A stretch of 64,000 nt of DNA from CAVONB01 sp963697205 (GTDB lineage: Bacteria > Pseudomonadota > Alphaproteobacteria > Rhizobiales > Hyphomicrobiaceae). Below, one piece after another: positions 26,945-35,172 of this stretch. The notes under the pieces were generated by a model, which did not search any database, was not told the DNA's origin, and saw nothing but the letters and a program-made list of their open reading frames with translations. Positions within the stretch are counted from its first letter, which is position 1. The number at the start of each line of letters is the position of its first letter. The stretch is taken from NCBI GenBank assembly GCA_963697205.1, contig CAVONB010000017.1:1-64000 (forward strand), written 5' to 3'. The translations under genes were made by a program, and so were the position numbers.

Positions 26945-28420
26945 TCAGCCGCCGACGCGCAGTTGGAGGATCTGTCCGCCGCGTTTGACGGCGATCTGCC
27001 ATAGCCGCTGTCGTGGGGCCAGCGCGCGCTCAAGCGTTGCCAGGGTGTCGATCCGCGTGGAGCCGACCTCAACGATGATGTCGCCCGGCTGGAAGTTGAA
27101 CCGTGCGGCGAGGGAGGCGGGACGCACGGCGAGGATGACCACGCCGGTCTCGTCGTCGATGCCGAGCTCGTCGGTCAGTGCGGGCTGGATGTTGGCGGCG
27201 CGAATCCCGTCGAAGGGGTGGCTGCCCGACAGCTCGCGGACATCCTCGGGGCGCAGCGTCGGCGCCGGCCTCAGCTCCAGCGTGACGCGAAGCGGGCGCC
27301 CCTTGCGGATGACGTCGAGGGCGGCGCGCTTGCCGGTGCCAATGGTGGTGAGGCGGTAGAGCGCGGCGCGCGGATCGTCGACCTCGATGCCGTCGATACC
27401 GGTGATGACGTCGCCGGGCTCGAGGCCGGCGGCGGCGGCGGGGCCGCGGGAGGAGACGCGGGCGATGAGTGCGCCGGCCGTCCGGTTCAGCCGCAAGGCT
27501 TCCACGACGTCGCGGGTGACGGGCTCCAGGCGTGCGCCGATCCAGGGGCGCTCGACCTTGCGGCCGCTGATCGCGCTGTCGACATAGAGCCGTACGAGGT
27601 TCGATGGGATGGCGAAGCCGATGCCGTGGGACCCGCCCGACTTCGTGAAGATCGCGGTGTTGATGCCGACCAGGCGGCCTTGCATATCGACCAGTGCGCC
27701 GCCGGAATTGCCGGGATTGATGGCGGCATCGGTCTGAATGAAGACCTGGGCGTCGGAACGCGCCATCTCGGAGCGCGCCAGCGCGGAGACGATGCCGCTC
27801 GTCACGGTTTGACCCACGCCGAAGGGATTGCCGATGGCCAGTACGAGGTCGCCGACCTCGAGCGCGTCGGAATCGTCGAACTCCAGGTAGGGGAAGCGCT
27901 CCTTCCCGTCGGCGATCCGCAGGATGGCGATGTCGGTTTTTTCGTCCTGCAGCACGATCCTGGCGTCGAACTCGCGCTTGTCGTGGAGCACAACACGGAT
28001 CTCGGCGTCGCCGGAGCTCTTCACGACATGGGCGTTGGTGACGACGATGCCGTCGGCGGTCACGATGACACCGGAGCCGAGCGAGTTCTGCACGCGCTCG
28101 ATCGGGCGCCCGAAGCGCTCGCCGAAGAACTGGCGGAAGAAGGGGTCGTCGGCGAACGGGGAGACGAAGGTGCGCACGCGGGAGCGGACGTAGACATTGA
28201 CGACGGCGGGGGCCGCGCGCTTGACGATTGGGGCGAAGGACAGCTGGGCGGCCTCGCGGGAGGGCGGCGGCGTGCGCCGCTGGGCGTCGGCCGGCGCGGC
28301 CGCCAGCGCGACGGCGATGAGCATGGCGAGAAGCACAGCGCAGTATCGGGCGGCGATCGGGAGGGTCGCTTTCGGCTCGACCCGACGGTGGATTGCAGCT
28401 TTGCTCAGGGCTTCATTCAT
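26945..28420 (-). CDS. Periplasmic Do/DegP-like serine protease with two PDZ domains
   Basis: The 491-residue product has an N-terminal signal region (hydrophobic residues about 28-42, cleavage near ADA). The trypsin-like domain shows the triad His131 in VVTNAHVV, Asp163 in DEKTDIAIL and Ser239 in NPGNSGGALVD. Two PDZ domains follow: one with ARVSSRGPAAAAGLEPGDVI and a second with VVILAVRPASLAARFNFQPG. The family degrades or refolds damaged envelope proteins. The PDZ count suits DegP/DegQ; I do not give a symbol because Hyphomicrobiales carry several paralogues. The start at 28420 gives a 27-residue stretch before the hydrophobic core, so a later start is possible. Confidence 0.9.
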   Translation of the reverse strand: MNEALSKAAIHRRVEPKATLPIAARYCAVLLAMLIAVALAAAPADAQRRTPPPSREAAQLSFAPIVKRAAPAVVNVYVRSRVRTFVSPFADDPFFRQFFGERFGRPIERVQNSLGSGVIVTADGIVVTNAHVVKSSGDAEIRVVLHDKREFDARIVLQDEKTDIAILRIADGKERFPYLEFDDSDALEVGDLVLAIGNPFGVGQTVTSGIVSALARSEMARSDAQVFIQTDAAINPGNSGGALVDMQGRLVGINTAIFTKSGGSHGIGFAIPSNLVRLYVDSAISGRKVERPWIGARLEPVTRDVVEALRLNRTAGALIARVSSRGPAAAAGLEPGDVITGIDGIEVDDPRAALYRLTTIGTGKRAALDVIRKGRPLRVTLELRPAPTLRPEDVRELSGSHPFDGIRAANIQPALTDELGIDDETGVVILAVRPASLAARFNFQPGDIIVEVGSTRIDTLATLERALAPRQRLWQIAVKRGGQILQLRVGG

Positions 28421-28595
28421 CTGGTCTCGCCTTCGGGTGGGGCACGACTGCCACCGGGCATCGCGCGATTGCGCTCGATTGCTTTATCTAGCCGGTTGAA
28501 TTCGCAGCTTGAAGCCTGTCGAATGCCTCGGTGGGGCAGGAGGCTTTCGGGTTCGCGGTGTGACGTTCAAGACTTGGTCTTTCAAAATCCGGAAA

Positions 28596-29237
28596 ATGCG
28601 GCGCCGGCTGGGCCTTGGCGTCGCGTTGCTCGTGGGCTTGCTGATCGGCTTTACCACGTGCGCGGTGCCACCGGTCCGGGCGGCCGACGAAGCCGGGCGT
28701 GTTGGCGCCTATTACGAGGCGGCGCGGGCGCTGGTTCAGGCAACGCAATCGGCCGTGTCGGTCGTTGATGGGCGGGCGCTCGGCGGCGAGCAGAAGGGCG
28801 AAGTGCGGCGCGAATTGGAATTGATGCTCGCACCGGTTCGCCAATTGGCGGCGATGCCGCGCACGCTTGGGCAAGAGGTCGAGCGCTATGTCGCGTGGTC
28901 GGGGACGCGGCGGGGGCGCAGCGCGGGGTTGAGGGAGTTGCGCTATCAATCCGTGCTGGTGGCCAGCGAGCGCCAGGCGGCCAAGCTCGAGGCGCTGCGG
29001 GAGGCTTTGCGACGCGCGCCGCTGGTGCGGCTCACGGGGCCGTCTGCGGACCTGTTGTCGAGGGACCGCGAGGTCGGCGATCTCGTTCGCGGGCTGTGGG
29101 GCCTGAGCCCCGTCATGCCGGCGGTGAAGGCTGAGGCGCTGGAGCGGATCGTGATCGAGGACCAGGCGCTGGTGCCACGCATCCTGGCGCTGAAGGGTCT
29201 TTTGGAGCGCGTCATGGGCGAGGTCGGCGCGCCTTGA
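28596..29237 (+). CDS. Secreted helical protein of unknown function
   Basis: From the ATG at 28596 the product has 213 residues. A hydrophobic signal segment at about 5-25 ends with VRA. The remainder is almost entirely charged, Arg- and Glu-rich amphipathic helix with no recognised domain. A longer start at 28509 would place non-hydrophobic residues before the signal peptide and is less likely. It is divergent from the Do-like protease. Periplasmic location is inferred, function unknown. Confidence 0.6.
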   Translation: MRRRLGLGVALLVGLLIGFTTCAVPPVRAADEAGRVGAYYEAARALVQATQSAVSVVDGRALGGEQKGEVRRELELMLAPVRQLAAMPRTLGQEVERYVAWSGTRRGRSAGLRELRYQSVLVASERQAAKLEALREALRRAPLVRLTGPSADLLSRDREVGDLVRGLWGLSPVMPAVKAEALERIVIEDQALVPRILALKGLLERVMGEVGAP

Positions 29238-29382
29238 GGGGCAGCCGTCGGGCTGTCGGGGCATTCCGGCGGGCGGGTTGCGATCAACGGCGGGCTGGTC
29301 CAATGTCACGCCATCAAAAGCGCCGGCGGCCAGGGCAGGACCTGCCTTTCAAGGACCAAGGCCGGCGCACGGAGGAGAGCTC

Positions 29383-30576
29383 ATGTCGAACGATTCCATC
29401 GATGCCAACGGCTACCCGATCTGCTTCAAGGTTGCCGCCGGCACGCGCACGCCGGTGGCGCTGGGTGCACCGGGCGAGGACACGATGACGCTGGACGTGC
29501 GTCAGGTTGGAAATCACCAGAAAGAGTCCGTCGTCACCGAAGGCGCCAAGGGCAGCGCGTGGCGGATGGCGAGCGACGAGGGCGTGCACCTCAAGGGCAC
29601 GGATCTTGCGCCGTTTCCGCTGGGCTATTTCAACGCCGGCCTGCAGGCGGATCTCGCCGGCTGCATCGTGCGGCTGGCAAAGTCGCGCGGCGTCACGGTG
29701 AAGAGCCTTTCGATGGCACTGAAGAACGGCTACTCGCTGACCGGATCTTTCGTCCAGGGGACCGGTGTCGGTGTCGGTGAATACACGTCCGTCGAGCTCG
29801 ACATCGAGACGGATGCCGGCGGCGACAAGGCGGCCGCGCTGGTGCGAGACGCGCTGGCGGCCTCGCCGGCGATGGCGATGATTACGTCCAACCTCGACAA
29901 CACCTTTGCGCTCTACGTCAATGGCCGGCGCCGCCAGGTGACAACGCTGCCGGCGTCCGCGCCGGAGTCGACCGCCGCCGACCCTTACGTCAAATACGCC
30001 AAGCTGCCGGTGCCGATGGCGAACGGTGGCACGCGCGCCGACCTCATCATGAAGGCGCCGGAGAAGCAGCCGGGAGAGCCGATCGTCGCGCCGGTCGAGG
30101 GCAAGGTGATCCGCGAGGTCTCGGGCAAGGGCGAGCTGATCGACGCCTCGGGCATCTATCGCTCCAAGGTCGGTCTCAATCTGCCGGCGAGCTCGGTGTT
30201 CACGTTCACGTCGGACGAGACGGCCGCCGATACCGCGCCGTCCGGGCTTGCGCTTGCGACGGCGGGCATCGCGTATTGCTACATCACGCAGATCTGCCGC
30301 TACATCGAGAACCAGAAGCTTGCGATCCGGGCGGTTCGCCTCGTGCAGACGTCGCCCTACGGGGTGTCGGGGGACGGCAAGGGCATTGCCAAACCGTGTG
30401 ACACGCATCTGTTCATGAGCGGCGAGGCGACCGACGAGGGCTTCGAGACCTTGCAGCGCGTGGCTGCCAACACGTGCTACCTGCACCAGACGATGATCGG
30501 ATCGCCACGGTTGCTGGTGACGGTGCGCCAGGGTGGCCAGACCGTGTGGACGACCGAGGCCAAGGCCGCGGAATAG
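29383..30576 (+). CDS. OsmC/Ohr-like protein, possibly with two such domains
   Basis: The 397-residue product starts at an ATG with the strong site GGAGGAGAG. The C-terminal part has an OsmC-like thiol segment, THLFMSGEATDEGFETLQRV with Cys residues before and after it. The N-terminal part has an OsmC-like helix segment PFPLGYFNAGLQADLAGCIV with its own Cys. OsmC/Ohr proteins reduce organic hydroperoxides through paired cysteines, but they are normally about 140 residues. Two repeats in one chain would explain the length. The thiol residues in the two halves are not placed identically, so peroxidase activity is unproven. It is monocistronic, ending at a terminator. Confidence 0.6.
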   Translation: MSNDSIDANGYPICFKVAAGTRTPVALGAPGEDTMTLDVRQVGNHQKESVVTEGAKGSAWRMASDEGVHLKGTDLAPFPLGYFNAGLQADLAGCIVRLAKSRGVTVKSLSMALKNGYSLTGSFVQGTGVGVGEYTSVELDIETDAGGDKAAALVRDALAASPAMAMITSNLDNTFALYVNGRRRQVTTLPASAPESTAADPYVKYAKLPVPMANGGTRADLIMKAPEKQPGEPIVAPVEGKVIREVSGKGELIDASGIYRSKVGLNLPASSVFTFTSDETAADTAPSGLALATAGIAYCYITQICRYIENQKLAIRAVRLVQTSPYGVSGDGKGIAKPCDTHLFMSGEATDEGFETLQRVAANTCYLHQTMIGSPRLLVTVRQGGQTVWTTEAKAAE

Positions 30577-30610
30577 TCTCGCGCGAGGAATGGGATCGAT
30601 TGAGAACGAT

Positions 30611-30640
30611 AAGGGCCGGCGCCTGTGGCGCCGGCCCTTC
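30611..30640. terminator. Bidirectional terminator
   Basis: AAGGGCCGGCGCC-TGT-GGCGCCGGCCCTT lies between the OsmC-like gene and a convergent gene, with A/T flanks on both sides. Confidence 0.85.
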
Positions 30641-30665
30641 GCATTGTATGAGGCGCTGCGCCGTG

Positions 30666-31736
30666 TCAGGCGGCTTTGGCCCGGTTCTTGGCCAGCCAGC
30701 CATCCACGAGCTCGACGGTCTGATCGAGGGCTGCGAGCGACTTGCCGCGCTGGGCACCGATGGTCTGCACGAGCTTATCGACGCGCTCGATGTTGGGCGC
30801 GCCGGCGGCAAGCGCGCGGGCGGCCGAGGAGGGGCTGCCGAGCGACTGGGCCGCATTGGCGTATTTCTCGAAGGGCACGAGATCCTTGGGGTCGGCGCCG
30901 AGGCCGGTGCACAGGTCGACCACCCAGTTATAGACGGCGCGCGAGGTGTCGATGTCGGAGTGCACGGCCTCCTTGATCGGCCGCATGCCGTCCTTGCCGA
31001 CGCAGCGGTAGTTGCCGGCGATCAGCATCGCCCACTTGGCCAGCGGCACGAAGACGCTGTCGTGGACCTTCAACTTGACGGGGATCTCTGTCGGCTTGCC
31101 GTCGACGTCGAAGCGGGCGGCGTCGATGTCGGATTCGATGCCGCGCAGCATGGCAGTCGCGTCCGCGCTCTCGAAGCGCGCAGACTTGAAGTTGGTGGGC
31201 AGGCGCACCTGCAGGACGTTGATGGGCTCCTCGGGCGGGCGGAAGGCCTGCGGGTCGGGGCTGCACAGCGTCATGGTCTTGGGGTCGAAGTTGTCCCATA
31301 CGGTCGGGTCGGTGTAGCAGCCGCGCAGTGTGGACGTATCGAGCCCGGGGATGCGGGCCAGGTAGGGCAGTGGCGGCATGTTCATGATCGACATGCAGGG
31401 CTTTTTCGACTTGGCCACTTTGTCCAGCAACTCGCGCACGCCCGGCGAGCGGTACTGCGGCTCCTGCATGGCGAGCACGATCAGATCGAACTTGCCGGGA
31501 TCGACGTCGGCGGCACCGGCGGCGGACAGCTTGCCCTTCAAGGTGCGGCTGTCGATCTCGACGAGACCTTCGCGGCCCTTGACCGGCATGCGTACGCGGG
31601 CGCCCTGGCTGTTGAAGGCTTCCACCTCCGGCGGCAGGCAGACCATCACGGCGGAATGGCCGCCCATGGCGAGCTTGGTGCCCAAAAGGGAGCCGTAGGA
31701 TGCGCCCATGATCAGCGTATTGGTACTCTTGGACAT
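30666..31736 (-). CDS. Ketopantoate reductase-like NAD(P)-binding protein
   Basis: The 356-residue product begins with a Rossmann segment NTLIMGASYGSLLGTKLAMGG, and ADVDPGKFDLIVLAMQEPQY matches the ketopantoate reductase (ApbA/PanE) layout. The C-terminal half is helical, with KLKVHDSVFVPLAKWAMLIA and a Lys in the expected region. The glycine motif is GxSxGS rather than the usual GxGxxG, so it may not reduce ketopantoate; a paralogue with another substrate is likelier. It is monocistronic on the minus strand. Confidence 0.6.
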   Translation of the reverse strand: MSKSTNTLIMGASYGSLLGTKLAMGGHSAVMVCLPPEVEAFNSQGARVRMPVKGREGLVEIDSRTLKGKLSAAGAADVDPGKFDLIVLAMQEPQYRSPGVRELLDKVAKSKKPCMSIMNMPPLPYLARIPGLDTSTLRGCYTDPTVWDNFDPKTMTLCSPDPQAFRPPEEPINVLQVRLPTNFKSARFESADATAMLRGIESDIDAARFDVDGKPTEIPVKLKVHDSVFVPLAKWAMLIAGNYRCVGKDGMRPIKEAVHSDIDTSRAVYNWVVDLCTGLGADPKDLVPFEKYANAAQSLGSPSSAARALAAGAPNIERVDKLVQTIGAQRGKSLAALDQTVELVDGWLAKNRAKAA

Positions 31737-31956
31737 GGTTTCCTCCGTAGGCTGTCCGAAGCGTTGGGCGCGGTGTCGCGCGGCCGAGCGGCGTGTTTGT
31801 CGTTGTGGACCTGGTCTCGGCGTCGTCGGGGAATGCTAGTCAGTCACCCACGGCTAGGCAATCGCGAAAGACTGGCAGGATTTTGCGATGTGGTTTGAGG
31901 ATCGCCGGGGCGCTCGCTGGTCGCGACACTGGGGGCGTCGTATACTGGCCATCGCC

Positions 31957-32847
31957 ATGACCTCCAAGAGCCGCCCATCGTCCTCACCCCCTGCCTACCG
32001 CGTCGCCGACGGCCAATCGGAGGCGGTTGTCGTCGTCGGTGGCGCAGCGGATGCTGGTATCGTCGTGCTGTGCGACCACGCGGCGAACGCCTTTCCGCCG
32101 GGGTACGGCACGCTGGGACTGCCGGAGGACCAATTGCGCCGGCATATCGCCTACGACATCGGTGCAGCGGGTGTGACGCGTCGGATCGCAGAGCTGCTGG
32201 GGGTGCCGGCGGTGCTATCGCGCTATTCGCGCCTGCTGATCGATCTCAACCGGGGGGACGACGATCCCACGCTGATCATGCGGCTGTCGGACGGGGCGAT
32301 CGTGCCGGGCAACCGCCACGTGGATGCGGGGGAGCGCGAGCGTCGGATCGCGCGCTTTTATGCCCCCTATCATCAGGCGGTTGACGGCGTGATCGACACC
32401 TGCATGGCGGCGGGCGTGCCGCCGGCGATCGTCTCGATCCACAGCTTCACGGAAAGCTGGAAGGGGACGGCGCGGCCGTGGCATGTCGGCATCCTCTGGG
32501 ACAAGGATGCGCGGCTGGCGGGACGGCTGCTCGATGCGTTCTATGCGCGTCACGACCTGATCGTTGGGGACAACGAGCCCTACACCGGGCGCCTGAAGGG
32601 TGACTGCATGTGGCAGCACGGCACACAGCGCGGGCTGGCGCACGCCATCATCGAGATCCGGCAGGACCTGATCCGGGATGCGGCGGGCGAACGGGCGTGG
32701 GGCGACCGGATTGCCGACATCCTGGTCGCGCTCAAGGCCGATCCTGCTCAATGGTCGGGCCTCAACACCGTTGAGCGGCACGGCTCGCATACCGATATGC
32801 CTGAGATCGGGCCGTGGAAGGCCGGCCCGGCCCGCGCCGGACGGTGA
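31957..32847 (+). CDS. N-formylglutamate amidohydrolase family protein
   Basis: The 296-residue product belongs to the FGase family, which hydrolyses N-formyl-L-glutamate to glutamate and formate at the end of one histidine-degradation route. Visible markers are VLCDHAANAFPPGYGTLGLP near the N-terminus, LSRYSRLLIDLNRG, IVSIHSFTESWKGTARPWHV, YTGRLKGDCMWQHGTQRGLA and AIIEIRQDL, which hold the likely metal and substrate ligands. No hut genes are nearby, so another acylated amino acid substrate is possible. ATG 31957 was chosen because upstream residues are not family-like. It is followed 41 bp later by the DUF1244 gene. Confidence 0.85.
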   Translation: MTSKSRPSSSPPAYRVADGQSEAVVVVGGAADAGIVVLCDHAANAFPPGYGTLGLPEDQLRRHIAYDIGAAGVTRRIAELLGVPAVLSRYSRLLIDLNRGDDDPTLIMRLSDGAIVPGNRHVDAGERERRIARFYAPYHQAVDGVIDTCMAAGVPPAIVSIHSFTESWKGTARPWHVGILWDKDARLAGRLLDAFYARHDLIVGDNEPYTGRLKGDCMWQHGTQRGLAHAIIEIRQDLIRDAAGERAWGDRIADILVALKADPAQWSGLNTVERHGSHTDMPEIGPWKAGPARAGR

Positions 32848-32888
32848 GTGCCGGCTGCCAGCATGATCGTTTCAACAGGAGACCGCAG

Positions 32889-33191
32889 ATGAGCGACGAC
32901 AAGACCCGGATGGAAGCAGAAGCCGCCGCCTACCGCCGGCTGCTGGCGCACCTGCGCGCGCGCACGGATGTGCAGAACATCGACATGATGAACCTTGCCG
33001 GCTTCTGCAGGAACTGCCTTGCGAACTGGTACCAGGATGCCGCCAAGGAGCGTGGGCTGGAGGTGACGAAGGACGGTGCGCGCGAGATGGTCTACGGCAT
33101 GCCCTACGAGGAGTGGCGCGCCAAGAACCAGACCGAGGCGTCGCCGGAGCAGAAGGCGGCGCTCGAGAAGTCGCATTCCCACAAGCACTAA
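32889..33191 (+). CDS. DUF1244 domain protein
   Basis: The 100-residue product matches the DUF1244 family, found mainly in proteobacteria, with the signatures NLAGFCRNCLANWYQDAA and EMVYGMPYEEWRAKNQTE. The paired Cys suggest a metal or redox site, but the function is unknown. The start follows CAGGAGACCGCAG. It probably shares a transcript with the N-formylglutamate amidohydrolase gene. Confidence 0.88.
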   Translation: MSDDKTRMEAEAAAYRRLLAHLRARTDVQNIDMMNLAGFCRNCLANWYQDAAKERGLEVTKDGAREMVYGMPYEEWRAKNQTEASPEQKAALEKSHSHKH

Positions 33192-33441
33192 GCCTTCACG
33201 CCTTGTGGATGCGATCGTGCGAACGGCTGTTGCCGCGAATCCCCGCGGCAACGCTTGCGTGGAGGTTTTGCACCGGTTGGCGAAAGCTCTGGACGAATGA
33301 CGGGGGTGCGTTGCGGGGGGCGAGGCGTGCCGATAGCGTCCGACCTGGGCATTGCGGGGTAATGCCCGCGGCGGTCCGGCGGCTCTTGGCAACGAGGGCC
33401 GCGGCCGCCGCATCGATCCTTCCCAACGGGAACGCTTGTCC

Positions 33442-33759
33442 ATGACCACTTTGCCAGCGTCCGCGCAGAACCAGCTCCGCCAGTTCATCGAGCAGATCGA
33501 GCGACTGGAAGAGGAGAAGAAGTCGATCGCAGACGACATCCGGGAGAAATTCCTGGAGGCGAAGGCGGTCGGGTTCGACGTGAAGGTGATGCGGCAGGTG
33601 CTGCGCCTGCGCAAGAAGAGCATCACCGAGCGGCAGGAAGAAGAGACGGTGCTCGACGTCTACATGCATGCGCTGGGTATGATCGACGGGGCGTTCGCGG
33701 CGGACAGTTCGCGCGGCTCCGACGACGACAGCGACGATGCGATGATCGCGGCGGAGTAG
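33442..33759 (+). CDS. gapR: Nucleoid-associated protein GapR (DUF2312)
   Basis: The 105-residue product is the alphaproteobacterial GapR/UPF0335 family. In Caulobacter it clamps overtwisted DNA ahead of moving replication forks and RNA polymerase and stimulates type II topoisomerases. The sequence is one long charged helix pair, with QLRQFIEQIERLEEEKKSI, FLEAKAVGFDVKVMRQVLRL and LRKKSITERQEEE. The acidic C-terminal tail (Asp/Ser-rich) is an addition. ATG 33442 gives the standard length. It is followed by a strong terminator. Confidence 0.9.
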   Translation: MTTLPASAQNQLRQFIEQIERLEEEKKSIADDIREKFLEAKAVGFDVKVMRQVLRLRKKSITERQEEETVLDVYMHALGMIDGAFAADSSRGSDDDSDDAMIAAE

Positions 33760-33791
33760 ATCCAACTCTGCTGGTGGAGTTCTTTTTCGAT

Positions 33792-33819
33792 ACGGCGCGC
33801 CGATGGGCGCGCCGTTTTC
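33792..33819. terminator. Rho-independent terminator after gapR
   Basis: ACGGCGCGCC-GATG-GGCGCGCCGT followed by TTTTCGTTT serves gapR and, on the other strand, the convergent MFS gene. Confidence 0.85.
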
Positions 33820-33822
33820 GTT

Positions 33823-35055
33823 TCAGGCGACGTCGCGGCGATAGAGCAGCAAGCCGATTGCGACCAGCGCGCCGACGACGCACAAGCCCACGCTCCAGGG
33901 GATCATGGCGCCTTTGAAGATCGGCAAGGTCAGGAACATCATCAAGCTGCCGAACAGCTGCGTGGTCGCGCCGAAGATCGAGGATGCCAGGCCCGCGATG
34001 TCCTTGTGGGGATCGATGACGAGGCTCGCGGCGTTGGCGAACACGATCAGGAACAGGCTGTTGAAGGCCAGCATCAGCGCGGTGAAACTGATCCAGTCGA
34101 GCGCGTCGAGCGCGGCGAGCGCCAGCACCGAGCCTGCCGCCAGGGCCAGAAGAACGGCGGCCGCGCGGGTCGTGGCCAGCACGCCGAAGCGAAGGATCAG
34201 ACGGTTGTTGGCGATCTGGGTGACGAACAGGCCGATTCCGGCCGTCGAGAACAGGAGCGCGAAGGCGATGCCGTCGATGCCGAACGCGGACCGATAGAGG
34301 CGCGGTGCGTTGGCGATGTAGGAGATGATGCCGAAGTAGAGCAGGCTCGCAGCAATCAGGAAGAAGCGCGATTGCGGGTGTTTCAGGACTCGCATGAAAC
34401 TCGCCGAGAACCGGCGCGGGGCGAGCGCTTGCGGGTCTGGAGAAGCGTTCGTCTCCTTCAGGCCGAGGATGGAGGTGGCGAGCAGCAGCACGCCAAGCGC
34501 CAGCATCGCGGCGAACGAGAAACGCCAGGTGCCCAGCGAGATCAGACCGTAGCCGAGCAAGGGCGCAAAGATCGGACCGAGCGCGAAGATCGCCATCGAC
34601 AGTGCCATGGCGCGGGCAAGCTCCATACCGTGGTGGGTGTCGCGCAGGATGGCGCGCGCCACCACCTGGCAGCAGGCGCTGCCGAGGCCTTGACAGGCGC
34701 GTCCGGCCAGCAGGGTACCGATGCCGCCTGCGACCGTCGCCAGCATCGAGCCTGCGATATAAAACGACAGCCCCGTCATGATCGTCACGCGCCGGCCGAA
34801 GCGGTCCGAGGCCGGGCCGAATACGAGCTGTCCTGCCGCGGAGACCAACACGAACACTGGAAAGGCGAGCTGGATGTCCTCCATGGTGCCGCCGAGGTCG
34901 CCATGAATGGCGAATAGGGCGGGCAGCATGACGTCGTTGGAGAACGCCGACACGGTCAGCAGAAGGCCGCAATAAAACGTGAGGAAGATGGGGGACATCG
35001 AACCTGGCAGGTGAGGGCGGGCGGCGGGCGAAGCGCCACTGGTATCAGGCGGCAT
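33823..35055 (-). CDS. MFS drug exporter, Bcr/CflA type
   Basis: The 410-residue product shows about 12 membrane helices. Motif A of the DHA1 group appears in the loop after helix 2 as GPASDRFGRRVTI, and helix 4 has the region CQGLGSACCQVVARAILRD. Both suit the Bcr/CflA drug-resistance transporters. Substrate unknown. The start is ambiguous: 35055 gives 19 residues before the ATG at 34998, which lies just before the first helix. Monocistronic on the minus strand. Confidence 0.85.
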   Translation of the reverse strand: MPPDTSGASPAARPHLPGSMSPIFLTFYCGLLLTVSAFSNDVMLPALFAIHGDLGGTMEDIQLAFPVFVLVSAAGQLVFGPASDRFGRRVTIMTGLSFYIAGSMLATVAGGIGTLLAGRACQGLGSACCQVVARAILRDTHHGMELARAMALSMAIFALGPIFAPLLGYGLISLGTWRFSFAAMLALGVLLLATSILGLKETNASPDPQALAPRRFSASFMRVLKHPQSRFFLIAASLLYFGIISYIANAPRLYRSAFGIDGIAFALLFSTAGIGLFVTQIANNRLILRFGVLATTRAAAVLLALAAGSVLALAALDALDWISFTALMLAFNSLFLIVFANAASLVIDPHKDIAGLASSIFGATTQLFGSLMMFLTLPIFKGAMIPWSVGLCVVGALVAIGLLLYRRDVA

Positions 35056-35172
35056 CGCTGCCGTCAGCCGACATTCCAGGTCGGCAGGCGTGCGTTGCGC
35101 GCGTGCTGAAAGTTGGTCTGCCGATGTGCCGGGCGGGGTCTCGGGGCGGGTGGGCGTGGCGGCGCGGGGCGG

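Noticed and set aside
27218..28768. 516-residue plus-strand open frame
   Set aside because: It is antisense to the Do-like protease, and its tail is an unrelated overlap with the 28596 gene.
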